Counted from the first letter of the stretch, positions 6,138 to 14,366 are shown. The stretch is DNA of 27,910 nt from JBDKTH01 sp964558295 (GCA_964558295.1 CAZLDQ010000059.1:1-27910), one strand, 5' to 3'. Made by a program: numbers and translations. The notes: a model not told the origin generated them from the sequence alone.

Positions 6138-7778
6138 ATGTTGCGACGATGCCGACCATTGTTGAGCCGCCGATTTCCCGTCTGTCGAAACCTTCGGGTG
6201 GAACCGCTGGAGCAACGGACGCTGCTCTCGCTTCCCAACGTCGTGGACTTGAATGTCTCGAGCACCGAATGGTCGTCGGGTTTCGTCGACTACCTGGAGA
6301 GCAACAGTCTGGGAACAAACGGCTATCGTATTCCTGTGGGCAGTTCCGATCAGACGGCCACTCTCTCTTGGCTCAACATCGATCAGATCCGGATAACCTT
6401 CAGCGAGGATGTCGACGTTGAAGCGGCCGATCTGGCCGTGAGCGGCCTGAATCAGAGTTGGTATGAGATCGAAGACTTTACCTACGATTCGTCCACCTAT
6501 ACCGCCGTTTGGACGATGAAGGAATCGTTCAGCGCCGACAAACTCCTGTTGGATCTCGATGCCAATGGGCTCGATCCGGTGGTCGACACGGATGAGGCAA
6601 ACGTACTTGATGGCGAGTGGACCAATGGCACGAGCAACTATCCCTCGGGGAATGGCGTGGCGGGGGGGGACTTCGAATTCCGCCTTAACATCGTTCCCGG
6701 AGATGCCGACGCATCAACGGGAGTGGCCACGGCCGATATGACCATGATCTCGGCCCTCGTCGGCATAGACACCAGTTCCGCCAGTTACAATCTACGCTGC
6801 GACCTAGACGGTGACGGACTCATCGAACAGGCCGATGCGGATGCGGCCCAAACGCTCATCGGCAGCGGGCTGGCCAGCGGCGATCCGGCCGGAGTGACGA
6901 ACGATGCCCCGACGACGGTTGGCATCGCCAACTACAGCGGAACCGAGGACGACGCCAATCAAACGATCGATCTGTTCGCTGCCTTTGGCGACAACGAGAA
7001 TACCGACAGCCAGTTGACCTACCAAGTGGTAAGCAACTCGAATGCCGCGTTGTTTGCCTCCACGACGATCGACGCGATGGCCGGAACGCTCACGCTGGAT
7101 TTTGCGGAGAACGCCTTCGGGTCGGCCACGCTCGTGGTCCGGGCGACCGATGCCGGCGGTCTGGCCGTCGACACCTCCGTCACCATTACGTTAGCGGCGG
7201 CCAACGACACCCCGACGACGACCGGCTTGAACAACGTGACGGTGAACGTCAATGCGCCCAATTCGGTGATCGACCTGTTTGCCGCCTTCGCCGACGTCGA
7301 GGATGCCGACAGCCAGTTGACCTATCAAATCATCAGCAACACCAACCCCTCACTCTTCACCTCGACAACGATTGACGGCACGGCGGGAACCTTGACGCTT
7401 GACTATGCCAACAACGCAAGCGGCACAGCCGTTCTGACTATTCGAGCGACAGATACTTCGAGCGCTTATGTGCAAACCACCTTGTCCGTGAAAGTGAACC
7501 GCCCCCCGGTCGTCACCAACTTCATGGGTGAGAACTTGTACGACGAAGTGTGGCGTCTGTACGGAAGTGTCTCCGATCCCGATGACGACTTGACAGGGAG
7601 GATCGTCGTATTCGGCGGAGTCTTGGCGCCCTTTAACCTCACGGCCACGATCCAAGCCAATGGCTCCTTCTCCATCATCCGAAATCTTGCTGGCCTTCAG
7701 GATGGGGATGGAACCGTGACGGTTACCGACCCTTATGGGGCTTCGGACACTGACAGCTATTATTTCTGCTATTCCTGA
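6138..7778 (+). CDS. Secreted dockerin/cadherin-like repeat protein with planctomycete N-terminal motif
   Basis: A 546-residue protein. The N-terminus (1-20) is Arg-rich and leads into LRVEPLEQRTLLS (19-31), a variant of the planctomycete motif known as LEPR-XLL, typical of large exported proteins. Residues 32-185 form a domain common in this phylum. Residues 186-245 resemble a type I dockerin: GDADASTGVATADM and CDLDGDGLIEQADADA (221-236) are calcium-loop-like. Two tandem cadherin/Ig-like repeats of about 97 residues follow (255-353 and 356-453), sharing IDLFAAF, DSQLTYQ, FxSTTID and GTLTLD. A final beta-rich domain (455-546) contains SDPDDD and DGDGTVTVTDPYG. It is probably a cell-surface or extracellular structural or adhesion protein; the ligand is unknown. 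Its ATG follows a gagg sequence by about 8 bases. It lies downstream of the sigma-kinase pair but 283 bp away, with its own motif-bearing leader. Confidence 0.85.
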   Translation: MLRRCRPLLSRRFPVCRNLRVEPLEQRTLLSLPNVVDLNVSSTEWSSGFVDYLESNSLGTNGYRIPVGSSDQTATLSWLNIDQIRITFSEDVDVEAADLAVSGLNQSWYEIEDFTYDSSTYTAVWTMKESFSADKLLLDLDANGLDPVVDTDEANVLDGEWTNGTSNYPSGNGVAGGDFEFRLNIVPGDADASTGVATADMTMISALVGIDTSSASYNLRCDLDGDGLIEQADADAAQTLIGSGLASGDPAGVTNDAPTTVGIANYSGTEDDANQTIDLFAAFGDNENTDSQLTYQVVSNSNAALFASTTIDAMAGTLTLDFAENAFGSATLVVRATDAGGLAVDTSVTITLAAANDTPTTTGLNNVTVNVNAPNSVIDLFAAFADVEDADSQLTYQIISNTNPSLFTSTTIDGTAGTLTLDYANNASGTAVLTIRATDTSSAYVQTTLSVKVNRPPVVTNFMGENLYDEVWRLYGSVSDPDDDLTGRIVVFGGVLAPFNLTATIQANGSFSIIRNLAGLQDGDGTVTVTDPYGASDTDSYYFCYS

Positions 7779-7803
7779 TTCCCGGACGAACCGACCCCCA
7801 TCG

Positions 7804-7858
7804 CCCCCCCTCTCTGCATATGTGCGTTGAGCGAGTGGGGGGGCATCTCGTGTTTTTT
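7804..7858 (+). terminator. C7/G7 hairpin followed by a T6 run
   Basis: Seven C (7804-7810) can pair with seven G (7837-7843), with a few more pairs inside the stem. A TTTTTT run follows at 7853-7858, nine bases beyond the stem. It is placed 26 bp after the stop of the secreted-protein gene, so it probably ends that transcript. The distance to the T run is longer than usual. Confidence 0.4.
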
Positions 7859-7869
7859 GGGAAATTCCA

Positions 7870-7912
7870 GGGAATCCGTGCGCGCTTTTTCCCGCCAATC
7901 GCAATTAATTAG
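7870..7912 (+). promoter_or_regulatory. Spaced motif copy B, upstream of a 102 bp inverted-repeat element
   Basis: Second copy of the motif at 5991-6033 with the same block spacing (30 of 43 positions identical, concentrated in blocks). No gene starts within 500 bp on this strand; the next structure is the inverted-repeat element 47 bp downstream. If the motif is a promoter, it would here drive a non-coding transcript or be an orphan left after loss of a gene. Confidence 0.5.
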
Positions 7913-7958
7913 TAGTCAGGCACAGACTTTGTTGCCCTTCGTGGCATGGATTGCCTCC

Positions 7959-8060
7959 GAGCGTCGAACAAGACAATGCGGCAAATCCCCAGGCCACCAG
8001 TCTGGGGCGGGGCAGGCCCGTGGTTTCGGTGATCCGGGTTGCCGGTCTTGTTCGACGCTC
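7959..8060. repeat. 102 bp element with perfect 16 bp terminal inverted repeats
   Basis: gagcgtcgaacaagac (7959-7974) is the exact reverse complement of 8045-8060. Inside, CGGCAA (7979-7984) pairs with TTGCCG (8039-8044), separated from the outer stem by a 4-base bulge (aatg) on the left side only. Further in, CCCCAG can pair with CTGGGG. The right end is followed by a pyrimidine-rich run (ttcttttctcgttttctc). It could be a MITE-like element, a strong terminator, or the core of a small RNA. No target-site duplication is visible. Confidence 0.6.
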
Positions 8061-8300
8061 TTCTTTTCTCGTTTTCTCTTTGCTCCCCCCAAAGCTATTT
8101 GCCTCCCCATTCTGTAGTGGATTTCTGAAGGGGCCCAAGAGGTCGTCGCTCACCACCAAGGAGTGGCATGGGTTTTCCAATGGCTCGTAATGAACGATCG
8201 CGATAGCCATTGCTGGGGGACGATACACAGTGGTCTTATCAAATATGGGGGGGATTCATCCTGCTTTGTGGCTAGAGTCTCTATAAAGGCGTGAAGCGTT

Positions 8301-8315
8301 CTGTTACATTAACAG
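8301..8315. promoter_or_regulatory. Perfect 6-3-6 palindrome upstream of the PAS gene
   Basis: ctgtta (8301-8306) and taacag (8310-8315) form a perfect inverted repeat around cat. It sits just downstream of a TATAAA box and about 100 bp before the start codon, a plausible operator position. Chance cannot be excluded for so short a palindrome. Confidence 0.3.
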
Positions 8316-8418
8316 CATGGGTTGCTGTCGCTAACCATCTTGGGTTCGCCACTTGCGCCTATTCTTGGAGGTTGTTTATCTGTTCCGTTCAACAGCCTGC
8401 CTTCCACATGGATGAACG

Positions 8419-10227
8419 ATGAGTGAGCTGAGAGGCCATCGCCCCGCGAGCGCTGCCCGCTTGTCAACGGAATCGGTACGAGGGGCCGACGAGGAGTATT
8501 ATCGCGGTCTCGTGGACACGTTGCCGCATGGAATCACGGAAGTTGATCGATCGGGGCGTCTCGTTTTCTGCAATCGGGCTTTCTGCGAACTGTTTGGTGG
8601 CACGGAGGCAGATCTGCTGGGCAAATCGATCTTCGATCTTGCAGTCCCTGGGGTGCCCCAGCGGGCCTTGGCCGACCGGTTTGCCCGGCTCCTCGCCGAA
8701 CAAACCACGCCTACGCCCCGTGTCCTCCAATGTCGCACGTTCGACGGACGGACCATCGAAATCCAGGTGGACTGGGCCTATCGTCGCAATCAGCAAGGAG
8801 AGTTGATCGGCTTCATCTGCGGGGTGACGGACGTGACCTCGCAACGGCAGACGGAGTTGGCGCTCCGTCGTGTCCAAGAGGACTTGGAGCAGCGTGTGCG
8901 TGAGCGGACGGCCGATTTGGCGAGGACGATTGCCAAGCTCCAGGCGGAGATCCGGGAACGGACGCATATGGAAGCGGCGTTGCGGGAGAGTGAGCAGCGT
9001 TTTGACCTGGCGGTGCGGGGGTCGACCGATGGAATTTGGGACATCTGGGACCCGCCCAATGGGCCGCTTTGGTTCTCGCCACGCTGTGTCGAGTTGCTGG
9101 GCGGCGAGGATCAAGGATCTGACGTCACTCCCCGGCAACTCCTGGAACTGGTCCATCCCGAGGAGCGTCAGCGGGTCCATGAAGTCTTGCGTCTCCATTT
9201 GCAGCGGAAGATGCCGTTCGACGTGGAGTGCCGTCTGCGGAGGAAATCGGGGGAGTATGGCTGGTTTCGGGCGCGGGGCCAGGCGATCTGGGACGACCAC
9301 GACAAACCGATCCGGATGGCCGGTTCGCTCCAGGACATCACAGCGCGCAAGAGTGCCGAGGCGGCCTTGCGCCAGCAGTCGCGACACCTGGATGCGTTTT
9401 TCGAACACAACCTCACGCCGATTGCTTTCCTCGACCGGCAGTTCAACTTTCTCCGCGTCAATACGGCGTTTGCACGAGCGGGGCAGCGGGACGTGGAGGA
9501 GTTTCCGGGCCGGAACTACTTCGATGTGTACCCGTCGAAGGAGAATCGGTCGGTTTTCGTGGAGGTCATGCGCACCAAGAAGTCGTTCCAGGTTCATGCC
9601 ATGCCCTTCGTGTTTCCTAACCATCCTGAGTGGGGCGTGGTCTACTGGGACTGGTCCTTGGTGCCGTTGTTGGACAATCAGGGCGAGGTCGAACTGCTCG
9701 TTTTCTCGCTGCTCGATGTAACCCAGCGGAAGCGCTCAGAACTTGAACTGCAGGCCCTCAACGAATCGCTCCGACAGCAGGCCGTGCAGATCCGCCAAAT
9801 GACCTCGGAATTGGCCCCGGCCGAACAACGCAAGCCTCCCCCGCTCTTGGATGACCGAACAAGTATCCGTGTTCTGTTGGCGGACGACCACAAGATCTTC
9901 CGTGAAGGCTTGGCGAGCTTGTTGGTGGAAGAGGCCGACATCGAGGTTGTCGGTCAGGCCGCCGACGGCCAAGAAGCGGTGGAGCTAGCCCGCAAGCTTC
10001 GCCCGGAGGTAATCCTCATGGACATCACGATGCCGCGGTTGGACGGCATTGGGGCGACGCGACGGATTACCCGCGAGTTTCCCGAGACTTGCGTGATCGG
10101 CCTGTCGATGCACGACGACGAGTTGGGCAGCGCGATTCTCGCGGCCGGCGCAACGGCTTATTTCTCCAAGCACGGTCCTGCCGAAGAAATCCTGGATGCG
10201 ATTCGGGGCTGCCGTGCCCAGAGCTAG
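8419..10227 (+). CDS. Triple-PAS protein with C-terminal receiver domain, kinase core absent
   Basis: A 602-residue cytoplasmic signalling protein. PAS1 spans about residues 27-145, a coiled coil 145-190 (LEQRVRERTADLARTIAKLQ), PAS2 190-310 with a PAC-like end (IRMAGSLQDITARK), PAS3 322-437 (ending VFSLLDVTQRKRS). A second helical linker (438-480) leads straight into a CheY-like receiver (482-598) with acidic Asp489/Asp490, phospho-acceptor Asp535 in LMDITMP, Ser563 and Lys584. There is no HATPase domain and no DNA-binding output domain. The linker reads like the beginning of a DHp helix (RQMTSELAPAEQR, 459-471) and then breaks into KPPPLLDDR before the receiver. I infer that the kinase core was deleted. 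It may be phosphorylated by another kinase and act through protein contacts. The start ATG is the only upstream choice without an early stop. Confidence 0.88.
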   Translation: MSELRGHRPASAARLSTESVRGADEEYYRGLVDTLPHGITEVDRSGRLVFCNRAFCELFGGTEADLLGKSIFDLAVPGVPQRALADRFARLLAEQTTPTPRVLQCRTFDGRTIEIQVDWAYRRNQQGELIGFICGVTDVTSQRQTELALRRVQEDLEQRVRERTADLARTIAKLQAEIRERTHMEAALRESEQRFDLAVRGSTDGIWDIWDPPNGPLWFSPRCVELLGGEDQGSDVTPRQLLELVHPEERQRVHEVLRLHLQRKMPFDVECRLRRKSGEYGWFRARGQAIWDDHDKPIRMAGSLQDITARKSAEAALRQQSRHLDAFFEHNLTPIAFLDRQFNFLRVNTAFARAGQRDVEEFPGRNYFDVYPSKENRSVFVEVMRTKKSFQVHAMPFVFPNHPEWGVVYWDWSLVPLLDNQGEVELLVFSLLDVTQRKRSELELQALNESLRQQAVQIRQMTSELAPAEQRKPPPLLDDRTSIRVLLADDHKIFREGLASLLVEEADIEVVGQAADGQEAVELARKLRPEVILMDITMPRLDGIGATRRITREFPETCVIGLSMHDDELGSAILAAGATAYFSKHGPAEEILDAIRGCRAQS

Positions 10228-10239
10228 TGCCGGCCCCCC

Positions 10240-11283
10240 TTAGGCCAAGCTATTGACGGCGGCCGGTTCCTTGTCGAATTCCGGCTCTTCCTCGACCTCG
10301 TGGAGCGCCGCGGCCAATTCTTGACGGCTGATTAGATAATAGACGGCGCCGACCGCGGCAGTCGCCACGGTGATGATCCGATAGCCGAGCGCCACAACTA
10401 GTCCCTGTCCTGCGATCATATACCCGCCGTCGGGCAAGGCGACGACGCTGAATAGACGGTTCAGAACGAATTCGAACGGTCCGAGCGGAATGGGCAAGAC
10501 CCCGGTCAACGCGGCCAACGGGCTGACCACAAATTGCGTGGCCAGCGAATGGAACTGCGGATAAAGACCGCGAGTGATCAGATAGATTCCGAGCGAAAAC
10601 AGGCTATGGACGACGATGCTCATCGCGGACGAAGCCAGCAGGACCCCCTTCCGTCGCCGATACATCCCTACGGCTCCCACCAGCCGCATGGCCGTATGTC
10701 CGACATACGGCAGCCGGCCAAGCCGGGCGGTAAGCCGGCTGGTGGTCAGATCGGGAATCAGGAGGGCAGCGATGCCCAACGCTCCGACCAGGGTCAACAC
10801 CAAGGTGATTTGGCAGACGGATTGGAGCATTTCATTGGGGAGCCGGTAGAATCCGCTCAACAAGATCGCCAGGGAAGCGACGACGAATAGCATGTAAAGG
10901 CCGATAATCCGGTCGACAATCACCGAAGCGACGGCCTCTGCGCGGTGTCCATAGTGCTGGCGGGCAAGCATCACCGCTTTGAGCAAATCGCCCCCGACAA
11001 TCCCCATCGGCGCCAGGTTAAACAGATAGCCGAGGAGCCCGAGCCGCATCGCCTCTTTGAGGGTAAATGGCAGATCGAGGGCTCGCACCAGGTAGTACCA
11101 GCGGATCAGCGTCACCAGGATCGCCAGACTGCAGGAAATCGCGGCAAGCGTCAGGAGCCACCAGTCCTTGGGCTGAGCCATGAGTTGGCCAAACACCTGG
11201 TTCCGGTAGGCGTCGATCATCAGGTACCCGATGATTGCCAGCGAAACGCCGATCTTCAGCAGGGTAAGCAGCAATTTCTTCAC
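10240..11283 (-). CDS. Flippase-like integral membrane protein (lysylphosphatidylglycerol synthase TM / UPF0104 family)
   Basis: A 347-residue protein with about eight hydrophobic segments, beginning LLLTLLKIGVSLAIIGYLMI. The family signature is visible in the middle: RWYYLVRALDLPF, LFNLAPMGIVGGDLLKAVMLAR and AVASVIVDRIIGLY, typical of the YbhN/AglD-like membrane domain. Members act in lipid or glycolipid translocation or as the membrane part of MprF; no synthase domain is present here, so aminoacylation is not expected. The C-terminal 30 residues are acidic and cytoplasmic (EVEEEPEFDKEP). It starts at GTG, 34 bp after the stop of the GDP-mannose dehydratase gene on the same strand, so the two are probably co-transcribed and may serve a surface glycan. 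It converges with the PAS gene, leaving 12 bp between stops. Confidence 0.85.
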   Translation of the reverse strand: MKKLLLTLLKIGVSLAIIGYLMIDAYRNQVFGQLMAQPKDWWLLTLAAISCSLAILVTLIRWYYLVRALDLPFTLKEAMRLGLLGYLFNLAPMGIVGGDLLKAVMLARQHYGHRAEAVASVIVDRIIGLYMLFVVASLAILLSGFYRLPNEMLQSVCQITLVLTLVGALGIAALLIPDLTTSRLTARLGRLPYVGHTAMRLVGAVGMYRRRKGVLLASSAMSIVVHSLFSLGIYLITRGLYPQFHSLATQFVVSPLAALTGVLPIPLGPFEFVLNRLFSVVALPDGGYMIAGQGLVVALGYRIITVATAAVGAVYYLISRQELAAALHEVEEEPEFDKEPAAVNSLA

Positions 11284-11317
11284 GGGACTGCCTTTTTTGA
11301 ACGAAATCCCAGAGCCG

Positions 11318-12310
11318 TCAGGGCGTAGGCCGGTTCTTCTCCATGATTTCCCGACTTACCCGTTCCAGATCGGCATCGACCATCATGGCAACCAGTTGGG
11401 CAAAAGATACCTCGGGCTGCCAGCCGAGGACTTTGCGGGCTTTGCGGGCATCGCCACAGAGCGTATTGACTTCGGCCGGCCGCAAGAACTGAGGATCGGT
11501 CTCGACGTGATTCCGCCAATCGAGCCCCACATGGGCAAAGGCCAACTCGACCAGATCACGCACCGAATGCTTCTGGCCCGTGGCCACCACGTAATCGTCA
11601 GGCGCGTCCTGCTGGAGCATCAGCCACATCGCCTTGACATAGTCGCCGGCGAACCCCCAATCCCGTAAGGCATCGAGATTCCCCAGGGGGAGTTTCTGCT
11701 GCAAGCCGAGTTTGATACGGGCCACGCCGTCGCTCACCTTGCGGGTGACAAACTCGGTCCCGCGCCGCGGCGACTCGTGATTGAAGAGGATTCCCGAGCA
11801 GGCAAAAATGTCGTAACTCTCGCGGTAGTTGACCGTGATCCAATGGCCGTAAACCTTGGCCACTCCGTAGGGGCTGCGGGGCCAAAAAGGCGTTTGCTCG
11901 GTTTGCGGCTCTTCGCAAACCTTGCCAAACATCTCGCTCGAACTGGCTTGATAGAAGCGGATCTTCGGGTCGACCAGGCGAATCGCCTCCAACATCCGTG
12001 TCACTCCCAATGCAGTGAATTCACCGGTCAACAGCGGTTGGAGCCAACTGGTCGGCACAAAGCTCTGGGCGGCCAGATTGTAGACCTCGCTCGGCCGCAC
12101 GTCGCGGATCAAGTTGACGACCGAGAGTTGATCCAACAGGTCAGCCTGATGAAGGGTAATCGAACCCCTCAAATGGGCAATTCGTTCGAAGCGTTCGGTG
12201 CTTGACCGCCGGACCATGCCATGGACTTCATAGCCTTGGCTGAGGAGGAACTCCGCCAGATATGATCCATCTTGACCCGTGATTCCTGTAATGAGAGCCC
12301 TACGAGCCAT
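11318..12310 (-). CDS. gmd: GDP-mannose 4,6-dehydratase
   Basis: A 330-residue short-chain dehydrogenase of the extended NDP-sugar type. It converts GDP-D-mannose to GDP-4-dehydro-6-deoxy-D-mannose, the entry step to GDP-fucose, GDP-rhamnose and related deoxysugars, in the cytoplasm. The NADP-binding loop is GITGQDG (9-15); MVRRSS (32-37) follows in the position of the cofactor-specificity loop. The active site shows SSSEMFG (123-129) with the catalytic Ser and Glu, and Tyr148/Lys152 in SPYGVAK. NHESPRRG and LGNLDALRDWGFAGDYV are diagnostic for GMD against other dehydratases. Length is slightly below the E. coli enzyme. A gagggg sequence precedes the ATG. No fucose or rhamnose synthase gene follows; the next gene is the flippase-like protein. 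Confidence 0.95.
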   Translation of the reverse strand: MARRALITGITGQDGSYLAEFLLSQGYEVHGMVRRSSTERFERIAHLRGSITLHQADLLDQLSVVNLIRDVRPSEVYNLAAQSFVPTSWLQPLLTGEFTALGVTRMLEAIRLVDPKIRFYQASSSEMFGKVCEEPQTEQTPFWPRSPYGVAKVYGHWITVNYRESYDIFACSGILFNHESPRRGTEFVTRKVSDGVARIKLGLQQKLPLGNLDALRDWGFAGDYVKAMWLMLQQDAPDDYVVATGQKHSVRDLVELAFAHVGLDWRNHVETDPQFLRPAEVNTLCGDARKARKVLGWQPEVSFAQLVAMMVDADLERVSREIMEKNRPTP

Positions 12311-12587
12311 TCAACCCCTCGAAATGGTTGTTGGGAGGCATTCAAAATGGTGCGCAGCGTAGTTAAATGCCGCCGCGTCCCCGTAGTCTACCACAATGCA
12401 GTTTTATCGGGAGAGCGATTTTTCGCGATCGGTTGGCAAGATGTCGCGCGCGGATTGCGTTTCGATCCTCAGGGGTTCCTCTTGGGTGGCGGGCTTGGGA
12501 ATCCGGCCAGGATGGCTACAATTCGAACAACCTGGCGTTTGTCCCTGTTTTGTCTCCGTCCCCCCAGCTACAGCCTTTCTTCCCTTT
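12311..12587. other. Divergent intergenic region between gmd and ettA
   Basis: The frame of the ABC-F gene is open back to 12396, but that stretch has no similarity to the family. The region should carry the promoters of both divergent genes; I see no clear boxes, palindromes or RNA structure in it. Confidence 0.4.
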
Positions 12588-14273
12588 ATGCCTCCCCAAT
12601 TCGTTTTTGAAATGCACGGCGTCAGCAAGGCCTACGGCGAGAAGGTCGTGCTGCAGAACATCAGCTTGTCGTTTTACTATGGGGCCAAGATCGGCGTGGT
12701 CGGCGAGAACGGCGCCGGCAAGTCGACCCTGTTGAAGATCATGGCCGGGATCGACAAGGAGTTTGACGGCACGGCCAACTTGGCCAAGGGAATGCGTGTC
12801 CGTTACGTGGCCCAGGAACCGGAACTCGATCTGGACAAGACGGTCCGCGAGAACCTCCGCACGGCCGTCAAGCCGATCCAGGACCTGGTCGACCGGTTCA
12901 ACGAGATTTCCATGCGAATGGCCGATCCGCAGGAGGGGGACGACTTCGACCGACTGATGGAAGAGATGGGGCGGTTGCAGGAACAGATCGACGCCTCGAA
13001 CGGTTGGGAGGTCGAGCGGCTGATGGACATCGCTTCCGACGCCCTGGTGCTTCCGCCGGACGATGCGCCAGTGCGTCAGCTCTCCGGGGGGGAACGGCGA
13101 CGTGTGGCCTTGTGCATGGCCTTGCTCGAAAAGCCCGATCTGCTGCTGCTCGACGAACCGACCAACCATCTCGATGCGGAGACGGTTCAGTGGCTGGAAC
13201 AGGCCTTGCGTGAGTACCCGGGGACGGTGATCATCGTGACCCACGACCGGTACTTCCTGGATAACATCACCAAGTGGATTCTGGAGCTGGAAAACGGCCG
13301 GGGCCTTCCGTTCGAAGGCAACTACTCATCCTGGCTCGAACAGAAGCAAGAGCTTCTGCGGGTGCTGGAGAAGAAAGAGACCGAGCGGCAAAAGACGCTC
13401 CAACGCGAATTGGAGTGGATCCGCAACTCCCATCAAGGCCGCTTGCAGAAGAATCAAGCCCGTGTCAAATCGTATGAGCAGTTGGCTAACCAGCAAGTGC
13501 TCGACACGAAAAGCGAGACGATCATCCAGATTGCCCCGGGCCCACGGCTGGGTGAGAAGGTGCTGGTGGCCAAAGCCCTCTCCAAAGGATTCTCACAGAA
13601 CGGCGAATACCTGAATCTGATCCAGGACTGCTCATTCAATGTGCCGCGGGGAGCAATTGTCGGGATCATCGGTCCGAACGGGACGGGTAAGACGACGCTA
13701 TTCCGGATGATCGTCGGCCAGGAACAGCCCGACGCGGGGACGATCGAACTCGGCCCGAGCGTGATGCTTTCCTATGTGGACCAGCACCGCGACGCCTTGG
13801 ACGATTCGAAGACGATTTTTGAAGAGATCACCGACGGCAAGGACCGGATCGAATTGGGGACGATGTCGATGAATTCCCGCGTGTACGTCGCGCGGTTCAA
13901 CTTCCGCGGCGCCCAACAGCAGAAGAAGGTTGGCGAATGCTCCGGCGGTGAGCGAAACCGGATCCACTTGGCAAAGATGCTCCGGCGCGGCGGCAACCTG
14001 TTGTTGTTGGACGAGCCGACCAACGACCTCGACGTAGGTACGATGCGCGTCCTGGAACAAGCTTTGATTGATTTTTCCGGGTGCGCGTTGGTGATCAGCC
14101 ACGACCGTTTCTTCCTGGATCGGATTTGCACGCACCTGCTGATTATGGAAGGCAATGGCAAGACCCGCTGGTTTGAAGGCAATTTCGAAGCCTACGAACG
14201 GGCCGTGGCCTCGGAAGACCCCGAACGGTTGGCCCACCGCCGTGGGAAGTACAAACGACTCGCGTTGCGGTAA
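12588..14273 (+). CDS. ettA: Energy-dependent translational throttle protein EttA (ABC-F ATPase)
   Basis: A 561-residue soluble protein with two ABC ATPase domains and no membrane domain. I start at ATG 12588 (MPPQFVFEMHGVSKAYG), which matches the start and length of EttA; the upstream extension is not family-like. First Walker A GENGAGKS (39-46), signature LSGGE (165-169), Walker B LLLLDEPTNHLD (around Asp189/Glu190), then the arm and linker with GNYSSWLEQK and ELEWIRNSHQGRLQKNQAR, and PGPRLGEKVL. Second Walker A GPNGTGKT (362-369), CSGGERNR and LLLLDEPTNDLD. EttA binds the ribosomal E site and gates the first elongation step according to ATP/ADP levels. The segment order and the GAIVGIIGPNG, MSMNSRVYVARFNF and GCALVISHDR stretches closely follow E. 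coli EttA. No Shine-Dalgarno sequence precedes the ATG. Confidence 0.95.
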   Translation: MPPQFVFEMHGVSKAYGEKVVLQNISLSFYYGAKIGVVGENGAGKSTLLKIMAGIDKEFDGTANLAKGMRVRYVAQEPELDLDKTVRENLRTAVKPIQDLVDRFNEISMRMADPQEGDDFDRLMEEMGRLQEQIDASNGWEVERLMDIASDALVLPPDDAPVRQLSGGERRRVALCMALLEKPDLLLLDEPTNHLDAETVQWLEQALREYPGTVIIVTHDRYFLDNITKWILELENGRGLPFEGNYSSWLEQKQELLRVLEKKETERQKTLQRELEWIRNSHQGRLQKNQARVKSYEQLANQQVLDTKSETIIQIAPGPRLGEKVLVAKALSKGFSQNGEYLNLIQDCSFNVPRGAIVGIIGPNGTGKTTLFRMIVGQEQPDAGTIELGPSVMLSYVDQHRDALDDSKTIFEEITDGKDRIELGTMSMNSRVYVARFNFRGAQQQKKVGECSGGERNRIHLAKMLRRGGNLLLLDEPTNDLDVGTMRVLEQALIDFSGCALVISHDRFFLDRICTHLLIMEGNGKTRWFEGNFEAYERAVASEDPERLAHRRGKYKRLALR

Positions 14274-14366
14274 GCCGAAGCGAGCAGGGCCGCGAACCAC
14301 GCGCGATGTTGCGTTGCCGTGGCCCCCGAGGGAATTTGCCGTAGGGAATGACCTTTCCCGCTTTTG

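Larger units (their letters stand above)
7779..8418. other. Long non-coding gap between secreted-protein gene and PAS gene
   Basis: Contains the hairpin at 7804-7858, motif copy B and the 102 bp inverted-repeat element. From 8061 to 8418 I see no gene. A TATAAA box lies at 8282-8287 without a good -35 box, and a perfect palindrome ctgtta-cat-taacag lies at 8301-8315, about 100 bp before the PAS gene; either could belong to its control region. Short open frames here have no recognisable content. Confidence 0.45.

Noticed and set aside
7959..8060. Integron attC site
   Set aside because: The dyad and the asymmetric bulge are suggestive, but the arms carry GTTCGAC and GTCGAAC rather than the GTTRRRY/RYYYAAC core, and there is no integrase or cassette array.
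12396..12587. 64-residue N-terminal extension of EttA
   Set aside because: EttA proteins start directly before the first ABC domain, as at 12588; the extension has no family similarity.
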